Positions 27,098 to 38,019 are shown, counted from the first letter of the stretch. The stretch: DNA of 64,000 nucleotides from Fabrea salina (GCA_022984795.1 JALIHJ010000012.1:186001-250000), one strand, 5' to 3'. A program made the numbers and translations. Notes: a model not told the origin generated them from the sequence alone.

Positions 27098-27256
27098 ATG
27101 CAAAGTACGCAATACCAGCTCCCCCGAACTCAACCTAACCCAAGCCTTTTGGAGTCACAAGGAATCACTGTAAACAAAATTAACAGACTTAACAAGCCTG
27201 TTAATAAAATCCTGCCAAATGAAACACTAGCTCACCTTAATTCTGTGTTTAATTAA
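27098..27256 (+). CDS. Small hypothetical protein, 52 residues
   Basis: An ATG at 27098 preceded by AATAAAA opens 52 codons (MQSTQYQLPRTQPNPSLLES to LAHLNSVFN) closed by TAA. It fills what would otherwise be a 256-bp gap, large for this window, and its codon use (AAC, CTT, CCC) is like neighbouring genes. Hydrophilic, no domain, no membrane segment. Could be a real microprotein or chance; the position and start context favour a gene. Confidence 0.5.
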   Translation: MQSTQYQLPRTQPNPSLLESQGITVNKINRLNKPVNKILPNETLAHLNSVFN

Positions 27257-27295
27257 TGCTTGCTACTTGAGACTATGAAGTAATATTTAAATTAA

Positions 27296-30205
27296 ATGGA
27301 ATCTTCACCCAATACAAGACTGACTAGACTAAAGAAAGAAATAAAACTACTTGACCAGCAAATTTTCAAATCCACTACAGAGAGGTCGCCTATTCCAAAA
27401 AACCAACAAGCGGGGCAGTCTACTTACAGGTACTCTCCTCAGAAAAAAAACACCCAACAACAGCAATTGAACAATTTGTCTCCACCCAAAAAGTCCGAAA
27501 ACCCCAACACCCAACTAAGCCAACTTAACTACAAGTTAAAAGACCTAGCAAACAAAAAACAACAACAACACTCTGAAATGCAAGAAGCCAAAAACTCTTT
27601 AGAAAACAAACAAAAGGAACTTGAGTCTATGCTCAACGCTATGGAAGAAGAGTACCAGTCTGTGTCTGCTAGTTACTTCCAGAAACAAAAGTTCCACGAA
27701 AGCACTCACCAAGCTAAACTTAAAGCTTACCAAGAGTCGTTAGGAACTCTAGAGTTCCAAGTCCAGTCAATTTCTGAACAAAAACAACAACTGCAAAGGT
27801 CCAAAAGCCACCTGGAAAAAGAACTCACCCGCACACAAGACTGCATTGCAATGCTTAAAGAGGAAATGAATTCCCGCTACACACAACGAGCTGAGTACAT
27901 TGCACAAAGAGAAGAAGCTGAAGAGGCTTACGAACGACTTAAACTCAATGCACTTGAAGAGTTTTCAGACGAAGATTTCGAAGAAGACTTAGGTGAGTTC
28001 AGCAAAAAAGACGAAGAAACCCTAAAGAAGATCAGAAACTCTGAGTGGAAAATGTACGATATTGAAGACCAAATAAGACAAACCAAACAGAAACTCCAAG
28101 AGTGCACTAGAAAACTTTCCAGTTTCCAAGAGTCAGAAGGAATCCAAAGACTCGAAAACTACTTAAAACAAAAGTGCCAAGAACTCCAGGTAGTTGACAT
28201 TGACGAGGTGGTTTTGGAACTAAACACTTTAGCTAACTTTGACATCGACGAAGAAATACTCCGAGAACAACTAAAACAAGTAACTAAGCAAGAGCAACTA
28301 CTTGAAAAACAATGGGACCTAGAAGAAAAAGCTATATGTGAACAAATCAGAGTTGCTAACGAAATCGAAGCTGACTACGAAAAAGCTGAAGCTTTAGAAA
28401 TAAAATTTGAAGAAAAACACCGAATGCACCGGAACAAACTAGCTGCTATCAGCCAGTGGAAACTTGCTGTAGAAGAAGCACTGGATTTAGGAGGTAACTT
28501 CCAAAGCACCTCTGTGAAAGACTTTTCTATAAAAGAAGAATTCAAAACCATAGCTCTAAGTAAAGTCTTTGACTACCAAAAACTCTTTGAAGGTCCTTTA
28601 ACTTCTTATTTAGAAAAAGCAAAACACAGAGAAACCAGCATCCAAGAAAGCCTTCACGAAGACTACTACGGACTTAAGGAAGCTTACGAAGGCAGACTAC
28701 TAGAGTTACTTGATTCAAAACTACAACTCTTAGAAGAAGTTGCTATTCACAAAGAAAGTTTAGACATTCAGTCTCTCAAGCAAAGCAAGGTGCTTACTAG
28801 TTCCGACTTTTTGAGCTCCAACTACAGTCACAACTCACAACAAGCTCAAAGAACAGCCCTCCAAGACCAAGTAGCTTACTGGGAAAGGTACATTGCTTAC
28901 GAAACTAACATTGTAGAAAAAGAACTTAAACCTGTTCTAGAAAGCACCTTAACTTCGCTCAGTCAACTCAAGTCCTACCTAGCAGACACAAGCACCAGTT
29001 TAAATGCCTTAGAAAGCGAAGAGTCTGCTTTGAACTACCAAATCAAACAACTCTCCAATACAGACTTACGGGAAAGCACTGAGTACTCTTTCCAAAAGCA
29101 AAAAAGAACACTTGCAAAACTCAAATCTGACATGGACAACCTCAAAAAGGAACTAAGCAATGTAAACTCACAACTAAAACAACTCAACCACCAAAACCAC
29201 ACCAAAATCTCTCAGTTAGAAAAACGCGAAAACCAAATAAAGTCCCAAATCCAATCTTTAATTGAAGAAATTGACGACTCCGAAGTAGAAGACCGGTGCT
29301 TAAGAAAGTCCTCAGAAGAAAGACAACCCTACCGGAAACTCCAAAAGCCAGAACCTTCCAAAGAAACCCCCCGCTCAAGGTCACTTCCGAAGTTTTTGCA
29401 GGCCAGAAGGTTCATTAAGAAGCCCGAAGAAGAGTACTGTCCAGTTGAACTCAAAGACGAAGAAGAGAAAAAACCCAAACTCGAAGGCAATTACCACGAA
29501 TGCGCTGAAAAGGTTATGGGCAGGCAACCCCAAGTGTACTTTGATAAGAACCCCCTCACTAGCTCCATCCAACCTAAAACCAAAAAAAAGTACTACCGCT
29601 TCAACTTAGAAGACACCAGCCAGTCTGAAAAACTCTTCTACGAAAAAATAATGCCTCTTCTAGAAGGCACTGAAATCTATAAAAAGTTCAGTCAAAGAAA
29701 CTCTCTCACCAAACACGCCTTCGACCCTCTTGACTCCCAAAAAACTCCTCCAGAGTCCTGTGGCTACGGAGTAAGGTACTTCCGCCTCCACAAGTCACTA
29801 ACTCGCATAGACGTGAGACAACCTTTGAAACCTGGGTTTGACACAAGCTTGTCACTAGACTCTATAATGGCACCTATAATTCCCCAAAACACCATGAGCA
29901 TTCTCAAAGTTCAGAAAAAGATTAAAGACTCAGACGTAAACTCTAGTGGCAACAACTCAGAACTCTACGACAGAATGAAACAAAGAGGAGTGGTTGACAC
30001 TAAAAGTACTGTGTTTAAAGAACGGGCTTTGGTCTGCAGCTACTACCCCTTCAGCATAGCTTTGAGTCAAGGAGGAAGGGTTGAGTTAATCGCAAAGTCT
30101 TATGAAGATTTTAAGCACTGGGTCAATGGAATCAATGCTCTACTTAAGTACAAAAAGCATATTCCCAAACTCCGCAACAGAATAGAGTCTTACACTTCTG
30201 TTTAA
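27296..30205 (+). CDS. Long coiled-coil protein with C-terminal PH-like domain
   Basis: 969 residues. From about 60 to 680 almost continuous heptad coiled coil, very rich in Gln, Glu, Lys and Leu. The N-terminus is basic and Ser/Pro/Gln-rich. After a basic Ser/Arg/Pro linker (about 670-720) the C-terminal 210 residues form a folded region ending in a pleckstrin-homology-like strand-helix pattern: ALVCSYYPFSIALSQGGRVE, then IAKSYEDFKHWVNGINALLK with the Trp of the final PH helix. A scaffold linking a coiled-coil filament to a membrane or phosphoinositide is suggested, for example at basal bodies or the cortex. No named orthologue recognised. Confidence 0.8.
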   Translation: MESSPNTRLTRLKKEIKLLDQQIFKSTTERSPIPKNQQAGQSTYRYSPQKKNTQQQQLNNLSPPKKSENPNTQLSQLNYKLKDLANKKQQQHSEMQEAKNSLENKQKELESMLNAMEEEYQSVSASYFQKQKFHESTHQAKLKAYQESLGTLEFQVQSISEQKQQLQRSKSHLEKELTRTQDCIAMLKEEMNSRYTQRAEYIAQREEAEEAYERLKLNALEEFSDEDFEEDLGEFSKKDEETLKKIRNSEWKMYDIEDQIRQTKQKLQECTRKLSSFQESEGIQRLENYLKQKCQELQVVDIDEVVLELNTLANFDIDEEILREQLKQVTKQEQLLEKQWDLEEKAICEQIRVANEIEADYEKAEALEIKFEEKHRMHRNKLAAISQWKLAVEEALDLGGNFQSTSVKDFSIKEEFKTIALSKVFDYQKLFEGPLTSYLEKAKHRETSIQESLHEDYYGLKEAYEGRLLELLDSKLQLLEEVAIHKESLDIQSLKQSKVLTSSDFLSSNYSHNSQQAQRTALQDQVAYWERYIAYETNIVEKELKPVLESTLTSLSQLKSYLADTSTSLNALESEESALNYQIKQLSNTDLRESTEYSFQKQKRTLAKLKSDMDNLKKELSNVNSQLKQLNHQNHTKISQLEKRENQIKSQIQSLIEEIDDSEVEDRCLRKSSEERQPYRKLQKPEPSKETPRSRSLPKFLQARRFIKKPEEEYCPVELKDEEEKKPKLEGNYHECAEKVMGRQPQVYFDKNPLTSSIQPKTKKKYYRFNLEDTSQSEKLFYEKIMPLLEGTEIYKKFSQRNSLTKHAFDPLDSQKTPPESCGYGVRYFRLHKSLTRIDVRQPLKPGFDTSLSLDSIMAPIIPQNTMSILKVQKKIKDSDVNSSGNNSELYDRMKQRGVVDTKSTVFKERALVCSYYPFSIALSQGGRVELIAKSYEDFKHWVNGINALLKYKKHIPKLRNRIESYTSV

Positions 30206-30209
30206 TTGG

Positions 30210-31553
30210 TTAAGTTTTAGTGTGCCGAATTATGTCTTCAATAGTTGCGTTAGGGTCTAGTTTAAGTAGTTTTTTGACTTTGTTGGCCAAAACGTATAGT
30301 TTTTCGTTCTCTGCTAGGATGCTTGAAATGCTTTTTATGAGGTCCTCTGGGTACTCTACATCCAAAGCATCAGTTAGTTTTTTGATGATGTCGTAGTGTA
30401 AAGGGGCTTGTTTTTTCATTTTTAGGTACTCTTCGAAGAGTCGGTTGATCCACCTCCACATATTTTTAAGAGTGGGTTTTTGGGTTTCTTTGCCTGAGTT
30501 TTCTAGTATTAAGTCTTGGATTCTTTTGATGAACAGTTTGGACTTGGAGTCTTTAGAGTTGATTTTTGTTATTAGTTTTTCGGGGTTAGTAACGTTGTAC
30601 TGTTCCATAAGGTCTTTAAGCACTTTAGTGTGCTTGTTGGGTTTTAAAGTCCGGGGGGACTTTCGGACCTTAGAAACGGATCTGGTTTTTTTCACTGTGT
30701 TTTGGAGTTCTTCTATTTTTCTGTTAGCTTTTTCAAGGTCTTCGTGGCTTGGTTTTTGGTAGAGTTCTAGTTTCAGGGATTTGTTTTGGTCTTTAAGGTG
30801 CTCTATTAGTTTTTCGAACTTTTCAATTTTGCTTTTAAAGGAGTCGGAGCTCTGTTTTGGCTCTAGGTTTTTGTTTTGTTTGATGGACTCTTCTAAGTCT
30901 TTTTGGAGTTCGTTTATTTTAGTTTTGAGTTGTTCGTTTTCAGAACTATAACTTTCAAGTTGGGACTCGAGTTGGCGGTTCCTGCTTCTTAGTTCTTTGA
31001 TTTCAGCTTTGGCAAGTTGGTAGTTTTCTGGGTTCTCAAGTTTAGCTTTGAGATACTTGATTGTGGAGAGTTGGTTTTCTTGGGTTTGGTGTGCAGTGTT
31101 GAGTCTTTGGTTGAATTCTTCTATTTGGGAATCTTTATAGGCCACTACGTCTTTTAGTTCTTGTTTGGCAGTTTGGATTTCCCACAAAAGGTCTTCTTGG
31201 ATTTGAGCGAGTTCTTTGATTTTTTGGTCTTTTTGAGAAGAAGGCACCTTGAGAGTAGGTGGAGTTTTCAGCAAAGCAGGCACGTTGGTGTGGGTAAATT
31301 CTTCGAGTTCTTGTTTTTGTTGGGGAGACTGGAAGGGGTCTTCAGTGTCTGACTGGAGTTCATCGGCAGAGTAAGAGTACTTAAGGGGTTTGTCTTCGTG
31401 TTTCGGAGAGTTTGTTTCGTTTAAGCGCCAATTAAGGTACTTGTCTTGGAAATCTTCTTCTAAGTCTTTATAGTCTAGGCTGAACTCGTTTAAAGCACTT
31501 CTTATGCTTTTGATTCTTTGTTCAAGTATTTCTTCGTTGCTTTTATCAGACAT
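30210..31553 (-). CDS. Coiled-coil protein, unrecognised
   Basis: 447 residues. Acidic N-terminal region (1-95), then coiled coil from about 105 to 300 (IQEDLLWEIQTAKQELKDVV and similar heptads), then a basic break (KVRKSPRTLKPNKHTKVLKD) and a C-terminal globular helical part with FIKRIQDLILENSGK and MWRWINRLFEEYLKM. Probably a cytoskeletal or centriolar structural protein. It converges on the other coiled-coil gene, with only 4 bp between their stops. Confidence 0.75.
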   Translation of the reverse strand: MSDKSNEEILEQRIKSIRSALNEFSLDYKDLEEDFQDKYLNWRLNETNSPKHEDKPLKYSYSADELQSDTEDPFQSPQQKQELEEFTHTNVPALLKTPPTLKVPSSQKDQKIKELAQIQEDLLWEIQTAKQELKDVVAYKDSQIEEFNQRLNTAHQTQENQLSTIKYLKAKLENPENYQLAKAEIKELRSRNRQLESQLESYSSENEQLKTKINELQKDLEESIKQNKNLEPKQSSDSFKSKIEKFEKLIEHLKDQNKSLKLELYQKPSHEDLEKANRKIEELQNTVKKTRSVSKVRKSPRTLKPNKHTKVLKDLMEQYNVTNPEKLITKINSKDSKSKLFIKRIQDLILENSGKETQKPTLKNMWRWINRLFEEYLKMKKQAPLHYDIIKKLTDALDVEYPEDLIKSISSILAENEKLYVLANKVKKLLKLDPNATIEDIIRHTKT

Positions 31554-31596
31554 TAATTAGATTGTTTATGGTTTAACTGAATAACTTATTGTAATA

Positions 31597-32286
31597 ATGA
31601 AGTCAAGATTCAAAGATAAAAAAATTAAAACTCCTCTTCCGCTTCTCAATAAAAGAATCATCAGCTACATGCAAAAAAACCAAGGGCTAGGCTTCAAGAA
31701 CTTCCATCTAGAAATGCGTCAGCAAAGTGAAGCTCTTAAAGAGAAAACCTTTAGCAAGTTATACGAGTCCGAAACGCCTTCTCCTGAAGCTAAACCCATT
31801 CGTGTTAAACCTAAAGAAAAGTTCACACCTCTGCCTCCTAAATACAGAACAGGCAAAATACCCCCTGTGACTCCTATCAAAAGTTCAGACGACCTTCGGA
31901 GCAAGTATGAATCCAAGGCAGGCTCACTTATAGTACCTAACGAGTTAGACAAAGAAAAAATCAAGTCTTACTTTACAGAAGAAAAAGTTATAAACAACTT
32001 CAAACTTGTCGAAATCGAAGAAATGGATAATGTAATCAAAAAGATTGCTGAAAGACTCTACCCTTCCAAGAAAAAAAAGCTCAAAAAGAAAATAGAGTCA
32101 AAGTCTGTGTCACGTGAAGTCCAAGACAGACTATACTCACCTCCCCCATCTAAAACACCCACTAACTTCAGACTCACTAAGTACAAAGACTTATTTAGCC
32201 CCCATAAACTTTCACCCTCTGCAGCCAGAGCTAAGTCCCTCTTAGATAAACCAATAGAAAAGTTAAGTTTAAGAAGTAAATGGTGA
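31597..32286 (+). CDS. Basic Lys/Pro/Ser-rich protein, unrecognised
   Basis: 229 residues from the ATG at 31597 ([20 protein letters not shown]), ending in tandem TGA codons (32284-32289). Strongly basic, with a helical segment near 120-155 ([20 protein letters not shown]) and [12 protein letters not shown], otherwise disordered and Ser-Pro-containing. No domain recognised. The TGA stop overlaps the region just before the CDK start codon. If TGA were read as Trp the protein would run 13 codons into the kinase gene, which argues that TGA is a stop here. Confidence 0.7.
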   Translation: MKSRFKDKKIKTPLPLLNKRIISYMQKNQGLGFKNFHLEMRQQSEALKEKTFSKLYESETPSPEAKPIRVKPKEKFTPLPPKYRTGKIPPVTPIKSSDDLRSKYESKAGSLIVPNELDKEKIKSYFTEEKVINNFKLVEIEEMDNVIKKIAERLYPSKKKKLKKKIESKSVSREVQDRLYSPPPSKTPTNFRLTKYKDLFSPHKLSPSAARAKSLLDKPIEKLSLRSKW

Positions 32287-32297
32287 TGAGATCTCGC

Positions 32298-33191
32298 ATG
32301 GACAAATATCAGAAACTCGAAAAAATAGGAGAAGGCACCTACGGAGTGGTCTACAAAGCTAGGGACACCTCTACAGGGGAACTAGTGGCTTTGAAAAAAA
32401 TCAGACTAGAAGCTGAAGATGAAGGGATCCCCAGCACCGCCATTCGGGAAATTTCTTTGCTGAAGGAACTCAAACACCCCAACATAGTTAGACTTAACGA
32501 CGTAATACACACTGAACGCAAACTTACACTTGTCTTTGAGTACCTAGACCAAGACTTGAAAAAACTTCTAGACGCTTACTCAGGCCAAGGACTAGATGTT
32601 GCAACTACCAAGTCTTATCTGTTCCAGTTGCTGAGAGGAGTTGCTCACTGCCATGCCCATAGAGTACTTCACAGGGACCTCAAGCCCCAGAACCTTCTGA
32701 TCAACAGAGAAGGCGCGCTTAAACTTGCGGACTTCGGACTTGCAAGGGCATTTGGAATTCCTGTTAGGAGCTACACACACGAAGTAGTGACTCTTTGGTA
32801 CAGGCCACCGGACGTACTTATGGGCTCACGCAACTATAACACTACAGTAGACATATGGAGTGTTGGGTGCATTTTTGCAGAACTAATGAACGGAAAACCC
32901 CTGTTTCCGGGGACTTCGAACGGAGACCAGATCAGAAAGATCTTCAAAGTGATGGGAACTCCAACTGAAGAAACCTGGCCGGGAGTCAGCCAACTCTCAG
33001 AGTACAACTGCAACTGGGAAAAGCTGCCTTCAGAAGACCTGAGGGCTTTAGTTCCAAGGATAGACGACGAAGGGTACGACTTGCTAAGTAAAATGCTGCA
33101 AATGAACCCTTCTAACAGAATCAGCGCTGCAGAAGCCCTAAACCACCCTTACTTAGCGGATATTCCTGAATCTATTAGAAATATGAGATAA
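32298..33191 (+). CDS. CDK1: PSTAIRE cyclin-dependent kinase (CDK1/2-type)
   Basis: About 297 residues. The start chosen is the third of three in-frame ATGs (32280, 32286, 32298), because [20 protein letters not shown] then aligns with the CDK1 family, placing the inhibitory Thr14 and Tyr15 exactly. Cyclin-binding helix PSTAIRE (in [18 protein letters not shown]), catalytic [18 protein letters not shown] and activation-loop [18 protein letters not shown] with the CAK-target Thr are all present. PPDVLMGS is closer to Pho85/CDK5 kinases than to animal CDK1 (SPEVLLGS), so the precise subtype is open. It probably drives cell-cycle transitions with a cyclin. Confidence 0.95.
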   Translation: MDKYQKLEKIGEGTYGVVYKARDTSTGELVALKKIRLEAEDEGIPSTAIREISLLKELKHPNIVRLNDVIHTERKLTLVFEYLDQDLKKLLDAYSGQGLDVATTKSYLFQLLRGVAHCHAHRVLHRDLKPQNLLINREGALKLADFGLARAFGIPVRSYTHEVVTLWYRPPDVLMGSRNYNTTVDIWSVGCIFAELMNGKPLFPGTSNGDQIRKIFKVMGTPTEETWPGVSQLSEYNCNWEKLPSEDLRALVPRIDDEGYDLLSKMLQMNPSNRISAAEALNHPYLADIPESIRNMR

Positions 33192-33242
33192 TAATTATTA
33201 ATAATTCTAGAAGCTTCGCTGGCAAGTCCAAGTAAAATTTAA

Positions 33243-33719
<477 letters not shown>

Positions 33720-33741
33720 CTAACTAATACTTTTGCAATTA

Positions 33742-34764
33742 TTAATCCCAATCTACTTGAAGAACCGACTCAGACACTTTAAATTGGTTCCCGTTTTTAA
33801 GTTTGTAAAGAGCCGAGTGCTCTCTTGCTCCTCTGTCTTTCCTGCAGATGCTCAGCCAGGTGCCATTTACTGTTGGCTTTTCAGTTGACCCGTCGAACAG
33901 AAGCCACTTGCCTTCTTGGTATACTAGTCTGCACTGGACTCGCGAAATGGTGTTTTCAGGAAGTTGTACGTCGCAGATTTGGGACCTGCCTATTGTGAAC
34001 TGTTTGTACTTTTCTTCAGCTATGAACTTGTGTGAAATGTAGTGCATAGTTTCTCCGTGGTCGTTTGGGTTGCGGTTGACTTTAATGTGTATGAAAGGAA
34101 GACTTTCTTCTAAGTTGCATTCTGAGGAGTTGATTGTTTGTCCGAATTCTTCTAAAGTTTGTTCAGAATTTATAGAGGCAGGAATGGGTTCACACGCCAA
34201 ACGTTCAATCTCTATTGTAATGTCACTTCCAACTAAAAAGTACTGTCCAGACTCAAGTTCTATCGGGTCAGTATTAGAAATCTTAACGTAAGTACCGCAC
34301 AAGCTCCCTAAGTCTACTAAACCCAAGTACTTAGGTTCCTTTAAAAATTCCAAAACATACCTGAATAAGTCCTGCGAAAGCATTCCTAAAACAGAGTTTC
34401 TGCCCAAGCGTGGATGGTAGCCCATCAAAAAAGCCACCCACTCTTCAGGCAAAGCATTTCCTCCGAAAAAGCTTGTATAAAAAACAGAACAGTGAATCCT
34501 GCTGATGGCTCTGTCACCAGGAGGAAGCACTATGTCGTTAGGACGTGAACCGTCTTCAGTTACTTGCTGACGTCCTATGTTGACTTTTCCTTCTTGGGGT
34601 TCCCTTAAAGACCCTTTTAAACCCTCAGTAGTAACAATGAAGGTCCTTGGTTTAGGCTGGTCAGCGTAACTCCTGACTATGGTGATTCTAAAGTGCTTTT
34701 CAGAAGGTTTCACTACTGGGTTTTTAAGGTCTTCAGCCTTGAGTAACTCAGCATTACTTTCCAT
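33742..34764 (-). CDS. Protein with two FHA domains
   Basis: 340 residues. The first FHA domain (about 55-195) has VNIGRQQVTEDGSRPNDIVL, ISRIHC and LVDLGSLCGTYVKI, split by an insertion of about 60 residues. The second (about 245-335) has FTIGRSQICDVQLPENTISR, VQCRLVY and STEKPTVNGTWLS. These GR...S/R-x-H...NGT patterns form the phosphothreonine pocket, although the second has VQC where most have His. FHA domains bind phosphothreonine peptides, so this is likely a signalling adaptor. Convergent with the E2 gene (22 bp). Confidence 0.88.
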   Translation of the reverse strand: MESNAELLKAEDLKNPVVKPSEKHFRITIVRSYADQPKPRTFIVTTEGLKGSLREPQEGKVNIGRQQVTEDGSRPNDIVLPPGDRAISRIHCSVFYTSFFGGNALPEEWVAFLMGYHPRLGRNSVLGMLSQDLFRYVLEFLKEPKYLGLVDLGSLCGTYVKISNTDPIELESGQYFLVGSDITIEIERLACEPIPASINSEQTLEEFGQTINSSECNLEESLPFIHIKVNRNPNDHGETMHYISHKFIAEEKYKQFTIGRSQICDVQLPENTISRVQCRLVYQEGKWLLFDGSTEKPTVNGTWLSICRKDRGAREHSALYKLKNGNQFKVSESVLQVDWD

Positions 34765-34775
34765 TTGTTTTTATT
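34765..34775. promoter_or_regulatory. 11-bp divergent spacer
   Basis: The start codons of the FHA gene (34764, minus) and the gene at 34776 (plus) are separated by only TTGTTTTTATT. Regulatory sequence for both must extend into coding DNA. Confidence 0.4.
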
Positions 34776-37303
34776 ATGAAAGCCAGTTTAAAAGGAAAAC
34801 CCAACCCTTTTTCAAAGCTCCAAAAACTCAAAGGCAAACTCAGACTTATAGGCAAACTAAACAAAACCATGCAAGAAGGCCACAAAGAAAAACCTTTCCG
34901 AAAAAAGCAACACGAAGAGCTCGTACAAAAAATCAGTTTTTCAGGCGAAGAGTACGAATACAACTTTTCGCTTTCTCCAGGAGTGGCCTTTTATAAGTTC
35001 CTTGCAAAAAGGTCCAGCAAACCTGGAACTTCTAGGCTCCAAATTCCGATCCCTGACACTTTAGTTCTCAATGACGGCAATGTTAGGGTTTGGATTTACA
35101 CTGCAGAAGACGGAAATGTTTACAGGTCTGAAACCTTTTCTGACAGACAAGTTTTAGAAAGCTTTGGAGCTTCAGCTAACATCAACGAAGTCACTTGTGT
35201 TGTGAAAAGACCCAGATGGAACCCCAAACTTTCCAAAGTCCATGGCTTGAACACTTTTATTTTGAATTCATTCGACCTGAAAACCCGCTTAAATGAGTTT
35301 TCACAAGGAGATGTTTGCAGCATCCAAAAATTCGTAAGGAGCAAAGGACCTGTTCCTTTTGTGTGCAGAGTAGTTTATAGAAGGAACTCTAGGTCATGCT
35401 TGTATGTGATAACAAACAAAACTTCGTTTACTAATGAGAACGCTGAACCCAAAGACAGGTGCTTAACTAATATCCATGAAGAAGAAAGCTGCAACATAAT
35501 CACTACCCACTCAGGCAGGTACCTTGAAGACACCTTGCCTATTTTGAAAAGACTTGCTAAGTTCCTTGAAACCCACCTAAAAGTAGAAGTTTTGGAGCTT
35601 GCCGGCGACTTCATTAAGGATGAAAACGACAAGTGGTGGTTCGTAACTTGCAAAGCTTTCAGAGTTAAGTCTTACGGCCTGCCCCAAATAGAAGAATTCA
35701 TGGGGGACAAGCCTTACTGGAGCAGTGACGAAGAAAGCTCCAAAGCAAAGTCCCCCTTGCCAGAGTACCAACGACTTAAAAGGTGCAGACTGTGCCAAGT
35801 GTACCACCCAGTGTCAGGACTTCCACACCAACTAACTATTAAAATGATCATTGAAACAGACCAACACTTAAGAGAAAGAGGAGTTATGATTAAGTGGCTA
35901 GACAGGGCAGAGTACAGACACTCTGGCTCAGCTACTCTTTACCAAAGCTACCCTGTGTGCAGAGAGTGCTATAACCTTTATGAGCTAACCGAACAACTCA
36001 AAGAAGCCCAAGCTGCTCTGAGTAAAGCTTTCAGCTTCCCTGAAAAACAACAGCAAATTGACCAGGACGAAGTAATACAAGAAAAACTCCAAACTGTAGG
36101 AAAAAACGCTTCTTTAGTACTGAATGAGCAACCCAAAGCTGTTTTGGAAGACCAGGAGATCAGAAAACCTATGAAACTCATTAGGATCTTAATTTTGTTG
36201 CAGGAGTTTAAAGAACTCCAGAACTTCCACACTGAAGCTAACTACAGCTTTAGTTTTTCGATGTTTGACGTCCAAGAAACTTACCCTTTGAAGAAGCCTT
36301 CAGAAAACTCAGTTAAAATACAAAAGATCAAAATGTACCAAGTCTTTTCGAGTTCCAGAGCTGAGTTCGTTGACTACCTAAACAAGTTCCCTACACTCAG
36401 AGTAAACCTCCACAAAGGAAACAAAGTCATCTGCTATGCTGACTTAGAACTTATGGACTTCAGGAATCCTATTGTTAAGTACAAAGACTACTTCAAGATG
36501 TTTTCCCACTCAAAAGGACTTGTAGGCTACCTGAACTGCAAAGTTTTAGTAGAAGAAGAACATGACCCTATTGACGTGACCAACATTAACCTGCACCCTT
36601 ACAATGGGCTGTTCTTGCCCCCAGAAGACTTAGTTGTGTGCGTTCCTCTGCCAGACGAGTGGATGGAGATTCTACCCAGCTTTGAACACAAACCTGTTAG
36701 TTTAAGAACTTCAGTCAGCAGCTTCAAGAAAAGACTCAACAATTCTGCTTGCGAACCCACACACTACAAAAGCAGGTCAACTCAAAAAAGCCCTCTGCCC
36801 CCCAAGCCAATCCCCAGCAAAAAAGAAGGCTCTCACAAAACTTTAACACGAGTTTTAACCACAAAAACCCTCCTAAGATTTTCAGAGTTGAATACCAAGT
36901 GTTCTCAGTAACTGGACTAAACGACCAAGACAACGCCCAGTGGACTTTGTTCTGTGAACTCTTTGGAAAAGGCTTTGGGTACTCAGAAAGTTCCAGGACA
37001 GGCAACTCTATTAACTTCAACGCTTCACAGCACCTTTTTGTAAAGGCCCAGCAAAAGTCCTTTCCTAAGTTCTTGAAAGCAAACCAACTCAACATAAGAG
37101 TAGCCAAAGGTCCAGAAGAAGCCCAACTCTCAGTAAACATCTTAAACCACAAACAAATCAGCAAAGGCTGCTACGAACTTAAGATGGCCAACCGACAAGG
37201 AGTGTACATTGACTTAATGACCGAGTTCAGCACTTGCAAGTTTTTCAAGTTCGAAGTGGAAAAAGACTTTGGAACAGCGTCTTTGATTAGACCTTTGTCA
37301 TAA
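34776..37303 (+). CDS. Large protein with CxxC zinc-like cluster and C2-like regions, in two frames
   Basis: The first frame runs from the ATG at 34776 to a TAA at 36909-36911 (711 codons). From about 36749 another frame carries the evidently continuous C-terminus (KIFRVEYQVFSVTGLNDQDN to TASLIRPLS). Skipping 26 nt at 36852-36877 gives about 833 residues. Features: Phe-rich folded N-terminus (about 45-300, with LELAGDFIKDENDKWWFVTC), a four-Cys cluster (CRLCQ near 340 and CRECYNLYELTE near 390), a coiled segment, and two beta-rich stretches (about 470-620 and the C-terminal 130) that look faintly like C2 domains. No family assigned. The frame change may also be a missing base in the assembly (C6 and A6 runs lie nearby). 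Confidence 0.65.
36852..36877 (+). other. Candidate 26-nt intron or frameshift site
   Basis: Begins GTTTTAACCAC and ends CTCCTAAG. Removing 26 bases joins ...KTLTR to IFRVEYQV at a codon boundary and makes one open frame. A one-base assembly deletion between 36749 and 36908 would have the same effect, and is at least as likely given the length of this segment. Confidence 0.3.
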
Positions 37304-37314
37304 TTATTAAGAAG

Positions 37315-37920
37315 TTAACAACAGCCTTTTTTCTTGGAAGAGCTATCTGGAGCTTTTTTGAGATTAACTGTTTCCCTCCTGCTTTGAGTAGGAGGTGCAG
37401 AGTCTATGTCCGGACACATCTTAGTAGCTATCTCCCTAAATAACTGTTCGACTCCGTAACTAGTTTTAGCTGAAGTTTTTTTAAAGATAGCTCCGATGCT
37501 TTGGGAATACTGGAGGGCTTCTTGTTGGGGCACAGCTTCAGCTTCAACTAAATCTTCTTTGTTGCCTGCAATGGCAATGATGATGTCTTTGGGCCCGAAT
37601 TCTTGCAGTTCCGCATGCCAGCGCTTGAGTCCTTGGAAGCTTTCTGGACTTGTTACGTCATAAACCATTATCGCAGCGTTGGCGTCTCGGTAGTACATTT
37701 TGGCCAGGCTGTGGTACCTTTCTTGGCCTGCAGTGTCCCAAATGTTAAATTTAACCATCTTGTCGTCGAATTGAAGCATTCTTCCCATGTAGGAGGCTCC
37801 TATGGTAGCTTCGGCGTCAGTTTTAAAGTTGTCTGCCACAAAACGCAGAACAATGCTTGACTTGCCCACTCCTGAGTTCCCAAGAAGCACTACTTTTACT
37901 TGGACTGGGTTGCGACTCAT
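37315..37920 (-). CDS. Rab5/Rab21/Rab22-like small GTPase
   Basis: About 201 residues from the ATG at 37920 (MSRNPVQVKVVLLGNSGVGK); an in-frame ATG five codons upstream at 37935 is also possible. P-loop GNSGVGKSS, switch II WDTAGQERYHSLAKMYYRDA, and the GNKED and TSAKTS guanine-specificity motifs are intact, and the tail ends KKKGCC, a double-Cys geranylgeranylation site. The WDTAGQERYHSLAKMYYR run is typical of the Rab5 subfamily, which controls early endosome fusion. Convergent with the preceding gene (11 bp). Confidence 0.93.
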   Translation of the reverse strand: MSRNPVQVKVVLLGNSGVGKSSIVLRFVADNFKTDAEATIGASYMGRMLQFDDKMVKFNIWDTAGQERYHSLAKMYYRDANAAIMVYDVTSPESFQGLKRWHAELQEFGPKDIIIAIAGNKEDLVEAEAVPQQEALQYSQSIGAIFKKTSAKTSYGVEQLFREIATKMCPDIDSAPPTQSRRETVNLKKAPDSSSKKKGCC

Positions 37921-38019
37921 ATTTATTGTTATCATTTAATTCAATGCACTAAAGTACCTGGCTTGAGTTTGTTCAACAAAGCAAAATCCATATTGAACCT
38001 GTTTAAATGGAAAAATACT

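Noticed and set aside
27148-27164. A 17-nt GT...AG segment inside the small gene at 27098
   Set aside because: Removing it breaks a continuous 52-codon frame and gives no better protein.
32280-32297. CDK start at 32280 or 32286
   Set aside because: Both add residues (MVMRSR) before the conserved MDKY start and lie against the stop of the previous gene; the third ATG gives the family N-terminus exactly.
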